Assembly (NCBI GenBank): GCA_042088665.1
Contig: JBELMB010000005.1
Coordinates: forward strand, 7,709-71,708
DNA length: 64,000 bases
Source: JBELMB01 sp042088665
Lineage (GTDB): Bacteria > Pseudomonadota > Alphaproteobacteria > Rhodobacterales > Rhodobacteraceae
Reading direction: 5' to 3'
This document shows, piece after piece, positions 42,179 to 50,506 of the stretch (position 1 is its first letter; each line of letters begins with the position of its first letter). Under the pieces are notes generated by a model. The model was not told the DNA's origin and did not search any database. It saw only the letters and a list, made by a program, of their open reading frames with translations. Made by a program: the position numbers and the translations under genes.

Positions 42179-44073
42179 TTTTACGGCAATACCGGGCCTT
42201 CATTCAGAACGCCGGAAACCAGATCGACACGGAGGCGCAGGCCAGTGGCGCGCCGCCGACCACGTTGCGCGCCTTCATGCAGTGGTGCCTTGTTGGCGGA
42301 TGGCGGGTCATCTGGCTGGGGGTGGCGATCTCTGTGCTTGCCGGGATCACCGAAGTGATCTCGCAATACCTGCTGGGCGCGGTTGTCGATGCGGTGGTGT
42401 CCACCCCGACAGACTCCTTTGTACAGGAACATCTGAACCTGATCCTTTTTGCCATGTTCATCATGCTGGTGGCGCGGCCCGTGCTGTTTGGCGGGCTGGC
42501 GCTGACGCAATCGGTGATGATCGGACCCAACGTCGGCAAGCTTGTCATGGCGCGCATGTTCCGCTGGACGTTGGGTCAGTCGGTCACCTTCTTTGACAAT
42601 GATTTTGCCGGACGGCTGGCGCAGAAAAAGATGCAGGCGGCGAACTCGCTGACCGAGATCGTGATCGAAACGGTCAACGCCGTGACCTTTGGGCTGGCCA
42701 CGGTTCTGGCAACCGCTGTCATGGTGTCTGCCATTGCACCCGGTCTGCTTTTGTTGCTGGTCGGCTGGTTCGGGATCTACCTGCTGTTCCTGCGGGTCAT
42801 GCTGCCCCTGATCCGTGCCCGGTCCGCCGCGCGGGCGGAGGCAAAGGCCATGGTCACCGGTCAGGTCGTCGACACGATTTCAAACATCAAGACGGTGAAG
42901 CTTTTTGCCGGGGACCGCCACGAGGATGGCAAGGCGCTGGGCGCGATGGAGCAGTTGCGGCAGACCGCCCTGCGATTTGGCGAAGTGCAGACGCTGTTCC
43001 GGTTTGGCCTGATCTTTATCGCCGGGATTTTGCCGGTGGTTCTGGTGGGTGTTGCGATCACGCTGCGCGACACAGGCGTGACCCCCGGGGAAATCACCGC
43101 CGTCGGTGCCGTGGCCATCCGGCTGAGCCAGATGACTGGCTGGATCAGCTTTACCCTGATGGTGATTTACAGCCACGTGGGAGAGGTCGAAGACGGCATG
43201 CAGACGCTTGCCCCGCCGGACCGGATCGATGACGACCCGGAGGCCGCCGTTCTGGAGGTGCCGCAGGGACGTATCCAGTTTGACGCGGTCCGGTTTGCCT
43301 ATGGGCGCGAGACCGGTGGCGTGCATGACATTTCCCTCGACATCGCACCGGGCGAGAAACTGGCCATTGTCGGTGCGTCTGGCGCGGGAAAATCCACGCT
43401 CGTCTCGCTGCTTTTGCGGCTCTATGACACCGAAAGCGGGCGCGTTCAGATCGACGGGCAGAACGTGTCTTCTGTCACGCAGGAAAGCCTGCGGGCCAAC
43501 ATCGGTATGGTCACGCAGGAAACGGCGATGTTCAACCGCACCGCGCTGGACAACATTCGCTATGGCCGACCCGACGCCACGGATGATGAGGTCATCGCGG
43601 CGGCGCGAAAGGCCGAAGCGCATGACTTCATTCTTGAGTTGCGCGACCACATGGGGCGGCAGGGCTATGGCGCCTTTCTGGGCGAGCGCGGCGTAAAGCT
43701 GTCGGGCGGTCAGCGGCAGCGCATCGCCCTCGCGCGCGCGATCCTGAAGGACGCACCAATCCTTGTCCTGGACGAGGCGACATCGGCTTTGGATTCCGAA
43801 GTCGAAGCGGCGATCCAGACGGCGCTGACACGGGTGATGGAAGGCAAGACGGTATTGGCCATCGCGCACCGTCTTTCGACGATCTCCAGCATGGATCGGA
43901 TCGTGGTTCTGGACACGGGCGAGATTGCCGAGCAGGGCAGTCATGCAGAGCTTTTGGCGGAGCGCGGGTTCTATGCGCGCTATTGGGACCGGCAGTCTGG
44001 CGGCTTTCTTGGCGACGATGCCGGGAAAGTGCCGGGCAAGGCGATTGGCAACAATCCTGAGGCGGCGGAATGA
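42175..44073 (+). CDS. ABC exporter half-transporter 2
   Basis: The 632-residue product starts at GTG, overlapping the previous stop. It has six membrane helices, then Walker A GASGAGKST near residue 401, LSGGQ near 508, DEATSALD and AHRLST. It ends with a 20-residue tail after the exporter fold. Like its neighbours it has intact catalytic residues, so none of the three looks like the degenerate half of a heterodimer. It overlaps half-transporter 3 by 4 nt (ATGA). Confidence 0.92.
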   Translation: MILRQYRAFIQNAGNQIDTEAQASGAPPTTLRAFMQWCLVGGWRVIWLGVAISVLAGITEVISQYLLGAVVDAVVSTPTDSFVQEHLNLILFAMFIMLVARPVLFGGLALTQSVMIGPNVGKLVMARMFRWTLGQSVTFFDNDFAGRLAQKKMQAANSLTEIVIETVNAVTFGLATVLATAVMVSAIAPGLLLLLVGWFGIYLLFLRVMLPLIRARSAARAEAKAMVTGQVVDTISNIKTVKLFAGDRHEDGKALGAMEQLRQTALRFGEVQTLFRFGLIFIAGILPVVLVGVAITLRDTGVTPGEITAVGAVAIRLSQMTGWISFTLMVIYSHVGEVEDGMQTLAPPDRIDDDPEAAVLEVPQGRIQFDAVRFAYGRETGGVHDISLDIAPGEKLAIVGASGAGKSTLVSLLLRLYDTESGRVQIDGQNVSSVTQESLRANIGMVTQETAMFNRTALDNIRYGRPDATDDEVIAAARKAEAHDFILELRDHMGRQGYGAFLGERGVKLSGGQRQRIALARAILKDAPILVLDEATSALDSEVEAAIQTALTRVMEGKTVLAIAHRLSTISSMDRIVVLDTGEIAEQGSHAELLAERGFYARYWDRQSGGFLGDDAGKVPGKAIGNNPEAAE

Positions 44074-45902
44074 TACGTCACTGGTTGCCCGCGATTGACG
44101 CTTTTGCGCCGGCAGAAGGCCCGCCGCCTTCTCAGTTCTGGCCGTTTCTGCGCTGGTCGCTGACAGGGTCGGAACGGGCGATTGCGCTGGCCTTTGTCGT
44201 GACCTTTCTCACCGGGGCGTCGGAACTTGTTGCGGCACGGTTCACCGGCTGGGTGATCGACAGTGCCGCAGCGGCAGGGCCGGGGGCATTCTGGGGGCCA
44301 TTCTGGCCAGTGATCGTCTTTGGCCTGATATTCTTTCTCGTGCTGCGGCCGATCCTGTTTGTCTTTGACGCCAGCGTGTCCGGCGTGATGCTCAGCCCCA
44401 ACCTGTTCCCTCTGGTGCTGTCGCGGCTCAATCATCACACGCTTGGTCATGCGATGGGGTTCTTTGAGAACGATTTTGCCGGGCGGATCAGCCAGAAGGC
44501 GCTGCAGGTGGCGCGGTCGCTCACGGATCTGGTGATCGAAGTCAGCGATGTGGTGGTCTATTCACTGGCGATGTTCATCGGGGCCATGTTCCTGATCGGG
44601 GCCATCGATGGGCGATTGCTGGCGGTGTTTGGCGTCTGGGCTGTGCTTTACGGTCTGGCGGTGTGGTATTTTATCCCGCGGGTGCAGGCGCGCAGTGCAG
44701 GCCGTGCTGGAGCGCGTACGCAGGTGACGGGACAGATCGTTGACACCCTGTCGAACATGTCCACGGTCAAACTGTTTGCTCGCGACGCCGACGAAGATCA
44801 GGCCACCCGCGATGCTCTGGAGCAGTACCGCCAGAGGTCTCTCGATTTTGGAGAGTTGTCCGCGGTCTTTCGCATGGTGCTGATGACGCTGGGTGGGATG
44901 CTGCCCGTCGTATCGATCCTTGGCGCGTTGTATCTATGGAGCCTTGGCAGCGCGTCGGCGGGGGATATCGCAATGACGGCCATGGTGACCACGCGCCTGT
45001 CGATGCTGACCAACCGGCTGGGGCGTGTGGCGATAACGATCTTTACCAACATCGGCGAAGTGCAGGACGGTCTGGACACTCTGACCCCGCCTCATGCGAT
45101 CACGGACAAGCCAGACGCGGCAGGGCAGGCCCCCAAGGGGCCGATCCATTTTCGACAAGTGGGTTTTGCCTATGGGGGGATGGTGTCGGCGCTGGACGGC
45201 TTCGACCTGACCCTTGGCGAGGGGGAAAAGCTGGCGCTGATCGGGGCATCTGGGGCCGGAAAATCCACCGCGGTGTCGCTGTTGCTGCGTCTTCACGAGG
45301 TGGAAAAGGGCCAGATCACGCTGGGTGGCATGGACATTCGTGACATGACGCAGGCTGCGTTGCGCGATGCGATTGCGGTGGTGCGGCAGGATACCTCGAT
45401 GTTCAACAGATCCGCCATGGAGAACATCCGCTATGGTCGGCCGGAAGCGACCGAGGAAGAGGTGTTCGAAGCGGCGCGGCGGGCCTCTGCCCATGAGTTT
45501 ATCAAGGATCTGCACGATCCGTCAGGGCGCACTGGCTACGAGGCGCGTCTGGGCGAGCGCGGTGTCAAACTGTCCGGTGGGCAGCGGCAGCGGATCGCGC
45601 TGGCACGGGCCATTCTGAAGGATGCGCCGGTTTTGATTCTGGACGAGGCGACATCGGCGCTTGATTCCGAGGTCGAAGCGGAGATCCAGACCGCGCTCAA
45701 GGACGTCATGCAGGGCAAGACCGTTCTGGCCATTGCCCACAGGCTGAGCACCATTGCACAGATGGACCGGATTGTGGTTCTGGAGCAGGGGCGCATCGTG
45801 GAGCAGGGTAAGCATGACGTTCTGTTGGCGCGGAACGGGATGTATGCGCGCTATTGGGCGCGGCAATCCGGTGGCTTCTTGCAGACCGACGCGGCAGAGT
45901 GA
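44070..45902 (+). CDS. ABC exporter half-transporter 3
   Basis: The 610-residue product has the same layout: six helices, Walker A GASGAGKST near residue 392, LSGGQ near 498, DEATSALD, AHRLST. A 37-nt block spanning the signature motif (45550-45586) is identical to one in half-transporter 1 (41820-41856), whereas half-transporter 2 differs there. This points to shared ancestry with local sequence exchange or strong codon constraint. A hairpin and a repeated sequence element follow its stop codon. Confidence 0.92.
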   Translation: MIRHWLPAIDAFAPAEGPPPSQFWPFLRWSLTGSERAIALAFVVTFLTGASELVAARFTGWVIDSAAAAGPGAFWGPFWPVIVFGLIFFLVLRPILFVFDASVSGVMLSPNLFPLVLSRLNHHTLGHAMGFFENDFAGRISQKALQVARSLTDLVIEVSDVVVYSLAMFIGAMFLIGAIDGRLLAVFGVWAVLYGLAVWYFIPRVQARSAGRAGARTQVTGQIVDTLSNMSTVKLFARDADEDQATRDALEQYRQRSLDFGELSAVFRMVLMTLGGMLPVVSILGALYLWSLGSASAGDIAMTAMVTTRLSMLTNRLGRVAITIFTNIGEVQDGLDTLTPPHAITDKPDAAGQAPKGPIHFRQVGFAYGGMVSALDGFDLTLGEGEKLALIGASGAGKSTAVSLLLRLHEVEKGQITLGGMDIRDMTQAALRDAIAVVRQDTSMFNRSAMENIRYGRPEATEEEVFEAARRASAHEFIKDLHDPSGRTGYEARLGERGVKLSGGQRQRIALARAILKDAPVLILDEATSALDSEVEAEIQTALKDVMQGKTVLAIAHRLSTIAQMDRIVVLEQGRIVEQGKHDVLLARNGMYARYWARQSGGFLQTDAAE

Positions 45903-45957
45903 CCGCTGGCGCCCCGGTTTGGGGCGGTCGGGATTTGAGTATTTTTGAAACAGAGAA
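45901..45957 (+). repeat. Hairpin plus 24-nt repeated tail, copy 1
   Basis: After the ABC operon a hairpin (GCCCC-GGTTT-GGGGC, 45911-45925) precedes a 24-nt sequence at 45934-45957 beginning TTTGAGTATTTTTGAAACAG. The same 24 bases occur exactly, inverted, at 54200-54223, also next to a hairpin past a gene end. It may act as a terminator with a T-rich tail or as a small dispersed repeat. Confidence 0.7.
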
Positions 45958-45965
45958 GCACAAGC

Positions 45966-47201
45966 ATGGAAGAGACACCCGAGGGGCGGCGCGTCACGGT
46001 CGAGCGGCTGGGTCATCGTGGCGATGGCATCGCGCCGGGGCCGATCTATGTGCCCGGGATCTTGCCGGGTGAAGAGGTCGAGGGTGTCGTCATTGATGGT
46101 GTCATGCCCTCGCCGCGGATCCTGTCCCCGGTGGTGGCGCGGGTTTCACCGCCTTGTCGGCATGCGAAGTCCTGTGGCGGGTGCCAGTTGCAGCACGCCG
46201 AGGATGGGTTCGTTGCGCGGTGGAAAGAGGATGTCGTTGCGCGGGCTTTGGCTGCGCAGGGGTTGGAGACGGAGATTCGCCCTTGCATCACGTCACCATC
46301 CGGCTCGCGGCGTCGCGCGGGGTTCTCTGCGCGGCGCACCAAGAAGGGCGCGCTTGCCGGGTTCCATCAAAAGGCCTCGGATGTGTTGGTCGCCGTTCCA
46401 GGCTGTCGCTTGGTGACGCCAAAGGTGGCGGCGGGTTTGCCCCTTGCAGAAGCTCTGGCGGTGCTGGGTGGTTCCCGGAAGGGGGCGTTGAGCGTTCAGG
46501 TCACGGAAAGTCTGTCGGGGTTGGATGTCTCTGTCATGGGGGGCAAACCGCCGGATGCAGCCCTGCGTCAGGATCTGGCGGAGCTGGCCCGCGCACATGA
46601 CTGCGCGCGCATTGCATGGGACGGCGAGGCGATGACGCGCTTGCCTCCGGTGCAGCGTATGGGTCGCGCCGAAGTGGTGCCACCGCCCGGGGCATTCCTG
46701 CAGGCCACTGCAGAAGGAGAAGCCGTTTTGCTGGAGCGCGTCCGGGCGGCCCTGTCCGGGGCCCTGCGGATCGCCGATCTGTTTGCCGGATGCGGTACTT
46801 TTGCCTTGCCACTGGCGGAGCAGGCCCGTGTGCATGCGGTCGAAGGCGATGCGGATATGGTCAAGGCACTGGACCATGGCTGGCGGATGGCAGAGGGGCT
46901 CAAGCATGTGACCCACGAGGCGCGCGATCTCTTTCGCAACCCGCTCTTGCCGGATGAGCTGAGCCGCTTTGATGGCGTGGTCATTGACCCGCCGCGCGCC
47001 GGGGCAGATGCGCAGGTGCGCGAATTGGCACGGGCGCGTGTTCCACGGATTGCCCATGTTTCGTGCAACCCTGTCACTTTTGCGCGCGATACCGCGCGGC
47101 TTGTGGCGGCGGGCTACCGCCTTGACTGGGTTCAAGTGGTTGACCAATTCCGCTGGTCGACACATGTGGAACTTGTCGCAGCCCTGCATCTAAACGAGTG
47201 A
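45966..47201 (+). CDS. RNA 5-methyluridine methyltransferase (RumA/TrmA family)
   Basis: The 411-residue product has an N-terminal TRAM-like domain (VTVERLGHRGDGIAPGPIYVPGILPGEEV), iron-sulfur cysteines in CRHAKSCGGCQLQH near residue 65 plus a later Cys (VPGCRLVTP), and a SAM domain with DLFAGCGTFALPLAE and the catalytic Cys in VSCNPVTFARD near residue 367. It methylates uridine in RNA, most likely 23S rRNA; the exact site is not readable. ATG 45966 was chosen because the conserved region begins there. Confidence 0.9.
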   Translation: MEETPEGRRVTVERLGHRGDGIAPGPIYVPGILPGEEVEGVVIDGVMPSPRILSPVVARVSPPCRHAKSCGGCQLQHAEDGFVARWKEDVVARALAAQGLETEIRPCITSPSGSRRRAGFSARRTKKGALAGFHQKASDVLVAVPGCRLVTPKVAAGLPLAEALAVLGGSRKGALSVQVTESLSGLDVSVMGGKPPDAALRQDLAELARAHDCARIAWDGEAMTRLPPVQRMGRAEVVPPPGAFLQATAEGEAVLLERVRAALSGALRIADLFAGCGTFALPLAEQARVHAVEGDADMVKALDHGWRMAEGLKHVTHEARDLFRNPLLPDELSRFDGVVIDPPRAGADAQVRELARARVPRIAHVSCNPVTFARDTARLVAAGYRLDWVQVVDQFRWSTHVELVAALHLNE

Positions 47202-47204
47202 ACC

Positions 47205-47984
47205 ATGCCCTTTCGTGACCGTCTGAACGCGCTTCTGGAAGATCCGCGCACCCAGAACACCATCATCGGTGTGATCCTGTTCAATGCCCTGATCCTGGAG
47301 ATGGAGACGTCGTCCTCCGTGATGGCGGATTGGGGTCCGTTGATCGTTGTACTGGACCAGATCTGCCTGTCGATCTTTGTCGCCGAAATCGTGCTGAAGC
47401 TCTACGCGCGCGGGTTCGGTTTCTTTCGCAACGGCTGGAACCTGTTCGATTTTGCCATTGTCGGTATCTCGCTGCTGCCAGCGGGGCAGGGGTTGTCCGT
47501 CTTGCGGGCGCTGCGGATCCTGCGCGTCTTGCGGGTGATCTCTGTTGCACCGCGGTTGCGCCGTGTGGTGGAGGGCTTTGTTCGGGCCTTGCCGGGGATG
47601 GGCAGCGTCTTCTTGCTGATGGCGATCATCTTTTACATCGGGGCGGTGATGGCGACGAAGCTGTTCTCGACGTCCTTCCCCGTGTGGTTCGGGGATCTGG
47701 GGCTGTCGGCCTATACGCTGTTTCAGGTGATGACGCTGGAAAGCTGGTCGATGGGGATCGTGCGCCCGGTGATGGAGGTCTATCCCTATGCCTGGCTCTT
47801 CTTTGTGCCGTTTATCATGGTCACAACTTTTGCGGTTGTGAACCTGTTGGTCGGTCTGATCGTGAACTCCATGCAGGACGCGCATTCGGAAGAGGATTCG
47901 GTAAAGACCGACGCTTACCGCGACGAGGTGCTTGCCCGGCTGGAGGCGATCGAGGCCCGCCTGTCGGAGCGCCGCGAGGGTTGA
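47205..47984 (+). CDS. Bacterial voltage-gated sodium channel (NaChBac type)
   Basis: The 259-residue product is a single-domain six-helix channel. S4 carries four arginines at every third residue (R101, R104, R107, R110 in VLRALRILRVLR). The pore loop has the selectivity filter TLESWS at 177-182, identical in pattern to sodium-selective bacterial NaV channels. S6 (about 200-222) is followed by an acidic linker and a short coiled coil (residues 238-256) for tetramer assembly. It lies 3 nt after the RNA methyltransferase gene. Confidence 0.9.
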   Translation: MPFRDRLNALLEDPRTQNTIIGVILFNALILEMETSSSVMADWGPLIVVLDQICLSIFVAEIVLKLYARGFGFFRNGWNLFDFAIVGISLLPAGQGLSVLRALRILRVLRVISVAPRLRRVVEGFVRALPGMGSVFLLMAIIFYIGAVMATKLFSTSFPVWFGDLGLSAYTLFQVMTLESWSMGIVRPVMEVYPYAWLFFVPFIMVTTFAVVNLLVGLIVNSMQDAHSEEDSVKTDAYRDEVLARLEAIEARLSERREG

Positions 47985-48057
47985 CGCAATCGTGACGTTC
48001 CTGCCAGCGCCGTGCTGCGCTATACTGGGCGAAAACAGGCACCGAGGCAGACATAGA

Positions 48058-48552
48058 ATGCGATTGATCAAACTTGGGCTCTTGCTGCTCATGGCACTTG
48101 CGGTGGCGGGCTGCGGTGGCAAATTCTACACCTACCGGGGGCCAGAGGTGACGCAGGTGGTGGTCAACAAGGGCGCCCGGCGCATGTATCTCTTGCACAA
48201 CTCCGAGGTGTTGGAAGCCTATGACATCGATCTTGGCTTTGCGCCGACGGGGGACAAGAAGGTGCGCGGCGATGGAAAGACACCCGAAGGCAACTATCTC
48301 ATCGACCGCCGCAACCCCGAGAGCCAGTTCTATCTGAGCATCGGGATTTCCTATCCCAACGCGCATGATAGGGCCGAGGCGCGGGCGCTGGGCGCGAGCC
48401 CGGGTGGCGACATCTTTATCCATGGGCAGCCCAATATCGGCAATCCGGACCGCAAGGACTGGACCGCGGGATGTGTTGCCGTGACCAACAAGGAGATGCG
48501 GGACATCTACGCGATGGTCCGCAATGGGACTCCCGTCCAGATCAATCCGTAA
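48058..48552 (+). CDS. L,D-transpeptidase-fold (YkuD) lipoprotein
   Basis: The 164-residue product begins with a lipoprotein signal (LGLLLLMALAVAGC, lipid-bearing Cys near residue 17) and has a YkuD domain with IHGQPNIG and the catalytic Cys in DWTAGCVAVTNKEM near residue 140. YkuD enzymes form 3-3 cross-links in peptidoglycan or attach proteins to it. ATG 48058 gives the signal peptide at the N-terminus; an in-frame extension to 47932 lies inside the channel gene. It converges on the CAP-domain gene. Confidence 0.88.
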   Translation: MRLIKLGLLLLMALAVAGCGGKFYTYRGPEVTQVVVNKGARRMYLLHNSEVLEAYDIDLGFAPTGDKKVRGDGKTPEGNYLIDRRNPESQFYLSIGISYPNAHDRAEARALGASPGGDIFIHGQPNIGNPDRKDWTAGCVAVTNKEMRDIYAMVRNGTPVQINP

Positions 48553-48582
48553 GGTGGGCCTGCGGGTCTGACACCCTCGTGG

Positions 48583-49173
48583 TCAGGAAGCGCGGCCGCT
48601 GCCGCCCTGAACCGCCTGCACCGTGGGCAGCGGCGCGCTGGCAGGCTGCGCGGTTGAGCCCAAGACCATGCACCACCAGATCTTGCCATTGCTTTCCTGG
48701 TGCCAGGAAAAGCCCAGGTGCTCTGCCGTCTGGTCGAGGATGACACCGCGGGTGGCTTCCTGTTCCATCCAGGCGCTGAGCGTTTCCAGCTCTGTCTCAT
48801 AGGTCTCAGAGATCGTTTCACCGACCAGCCGACCCGTGTAGCCCACGCGGCGGACCCGGTCGATGGGGGAGGAGCCGTCAGAGCCAAAGTGCCATGGCCG
48901 GTTCTGCACCGCCATGTCGCGCGCATGTGTGGCCGCCGCGGCATTGAGTTGCGCGTCAAGCTCCAGCTTGGGCGCGCCCGAAGCGAGACGCAGGGCGTTC
49001 ACGGAATCGAGCATTCGAAACTGGACCTTCCCGCGTTGTGCATTGCTGATGCGGTAAACCTTGGGCAGGGGCTTGCCGTCTGGCCCGAGACCACCGTTCG
49101 ATGGCACAGTGCCACCGCCGCAGGCAGCGGCAAGGGCCACGGAAGACAGGGCAATAAAGGTGCGGCGGTTCAT
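48583..49173 (-). CDS. CAP-domain (SCP/PR-1-like) lipoprotein
   Basis: The 196-residue product from ATG 49173 begins with RRTFIALSSVALAAAC, a lipobox with some Tat-like character, then a CAP domain: VNALRLASGAPKLELDAQLNAAAATHARDMAVQN, followed by VGETISETYETELETLSAWMEQ and LGFSWHQESNGKIWWCMVLG. The domain's active-site-like His and Glu are present. Functions of bacterial CAP proteins are mostly unknown. It lies between two YkuD genes in a small cell-envelope group. Confidence 0.85.
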   Translation of the reverse strand: MNRRTFIALSSVALAAACGGGTVPSNGGLGPDGKPLPKVYRISNAQRGKVQFRMLDSVNALRLASGAPKLELDAQLNAAAATHARDMAVQNRPWHFGSDGSSPIDRVRRVGYTGRLVGETISETYETELETLSAWMEQEATRGVILDQTAEHLGFSWHQESNGKIWWCMVLGSTAQPASAPLPTVQAVQGGSGRAS

Positions 49174-49340
49174 AAGGCTGCTCTCTACTCGTATTTCTTT
49201 CTCGCTTAGCGCGGAGTATGCGACCAATCAAACCCACATCGGCGTGAGTATGCGCGATGACAAGTCTTTGAATTGCGAGTGCGTCTTTCCCGCCATATTA
49301 TGCACGAACAGGCAGGAACGGTCTGACAGGAGCCTCTTCC

Positions 49341-49943
49341 ATGGCAAAATCACAACGAAACACTCTTTCTCCGCTTGGCCGTCGCGCCTTTCTGGCGGGA
49401 ACGGCTGCGATGATCGGGGCCCCCGCCCTCGCGCAGACCACCGGTAACACGGTGGAGTTCGAGCGGGAAATCAACACTTCGGTGCGGCGCAACATCTCCA
49501 GCTTTCGCACGCTGGACTGGCAGCCCTACTTTGAGAACCTCAAGAAGGGCGCGGTCCTCGTCGACATCGACTCGCGCGCGCTGCACTATTGGCCGGAGGC
49601 CGGGGGCTACTATCTGTTCCCCTCGTCCGTGCCGCTGACGGATGATCTGACGCGTCGTGGCCGGACCCGGATCACGCTGAAAGATCCGTCGCCGGACTGG
49701 CGGCCGACCCCGTCGATGAAGGTGCGCAATCCGGAGTGGCCGGACTATGTGCCGCCGGGGCCGGACAACCCCCTCGGTACCCGTGCGTTGCACCTGAGCT
49801 GGACCTATTACCGGATCCACGGCACCCATGACACGCGCAAGATTGGACGTCGTTCTTCGAACGGCTGCATCGGGCTTTACAACGAGCATATCGAGCAGCT
49901 TTACGAGATGGCCGAAGTGGGCACTCAGGTGTTGCTAATTTGA
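49341..49943 (+). CDS. L,D-transpeptidase (ErfK/YbiS type) with Tat signal
   Basis: The 200-residue product begins with a twin-arginine signal, GRRAFLAGTAAMIGAPALA (RR near residues 14-15). The YkuD domain has the HGT motif (RIHGTHDTRKIG) and the catalytic Cys in SSNGCIGLYNEHIE near residue 176. The family forms meso-DAP cross-links or attaches lipoprotein to peptidoglycan. It is divergent from the CAP-domain gene with a 167-nt gap. The small membrane-protein gene follows 148 nt downstream. Confidence 0.9.
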   Translation: MAKSQRNTLSPLGRRAFLAGTAAMIGAPALAQTTGNTVEFEREINTSVRRNISSFRTLDWQPYFENLKKGAVLVDIDSRALHYWPEAGGYYLFPSSVPLTDDLTRRGRTRITLKDPSPDWRPTPSMKVRNPEWPDYVPPGPDNPLGTRALHLSWTYYRIHGTHDTRKIGRRSSNGCIGLYNEHIEQLYEMAEVGTQVLLI

Positions 49944-50091
49944 CCACAAGGGGGCGACTGGCGGATTTCACGGGTTAAGAAGCAATTGCAAACCCTTCGA
50001 AATACTGCTTAGAACGAGTCACGAGGTAAGTCTTGGGTGCCTGCTGCCTACCCCTATTGTGGCCGCGGCAGGCGAATATCTGGAGGATAAC

Positions 50092-50289
50092 ATGAAGAAA
50101 CTCGCACTCGCCGCCGCTTTCGCAGCAGCAGCATCGACTGCAATGGCCGGTTCCTACGCCAAGGACGAAGTCATCCTGGAAGTCGAGCCCGTTGTTGTTG
50201 TTGAAGAAACTCAGGCGTCGTCGTCGTCCGCAGCACTGCTGATTCCGCTGCTGCTGATCGCGATCGTGGCAGCCGCCGCAGCTGACTGA
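50092..50289 (+). CDS. Small exported membrane protein (65 residues)
   Basis: The product starts MKKLALAAAFAAAASTAMAG, a clear Sec signal peptide (20 residues), then an acidic, Val-rich stretch (DEVILEVEPVVVVEE) and a C-terminal hydrophobic helix (SSSSAALLIPLLLIAIVAAAAAD). TGGAGGAT gives a strong ribosome-binding site. I do not recognise the family. The mature protein is about 45 residues, with the helix at its end. A strong intrinsic terminator follows, which supports a real single-gene transcript. Confidence 0.75.
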   Translation: MKKLALAAAFAAAASTAMAGSYAKDEVILEVEPVVVVEETQASSSSAALLIPLLLIAIVAAAAAD

Positions 50290-50298
50290 TAGTCAGCA

Positions 50299-50318
50299 AG
50301 CCCGTCGTCGCACGGGCT
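50299..50318 (+). terminator. Hairpin just after the small membrane-protein gene
   Basis: AGCCCGT-CGTCGC-ACGGGCT forms a perfect 7-bp stem starting 10 nt past the stop codon. No T run follows, so it may protect the 3' end rather than terminate. Confidence 0.5.
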
Positions 50319-50331
50319 GTGGAACGAATAG

Positions 50332-50361
50332 AAAAGGCGGTGCGACGGCACCGCCTTTTTT
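50332..50361 (+). terminator. Intrinsic terminator of the small membrane-protein gene
   Basis: GGCGGTGC-GACG-GCACCGCC is a perfect 8-bp stem, preceded by AAAA and followed by TTTTTT. It would work best on the plus strand; the A run upstream also makes it usable on the minus strand. Confidence 0.9.
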
Positions 50362-50415
50362 GCATTCCGGGTCCAGTGCAGACGGCACCGGCCATGAGAT
50401 CCTGTGTTCCCCAAC

Positions 50416-50438
50416 GAAAAAGGGGCACCATGTGCCCC
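50416..50438 (-). terminator. Intrinsic terminator of hemH
   Basis: GGGGCAC-CAT-GTGCCCC is a perfect 7-bp stem; on the minus strand it is followed by TTTTTCG. A further hairpin, CGCATGAC-GCGAA-GTCATGCG (50449-50469), lies between it and the hemH stop. The rest of the 50290-50506 gap shows no gene. Confidence 0.75.
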
Positions 50439-50506
50439 CTTTGGTTCCCGCATGACGCGAAGTCATGCGTGCCGTCACGCGGCATTATTTGTGGGGTGAG
50501 TAACCC

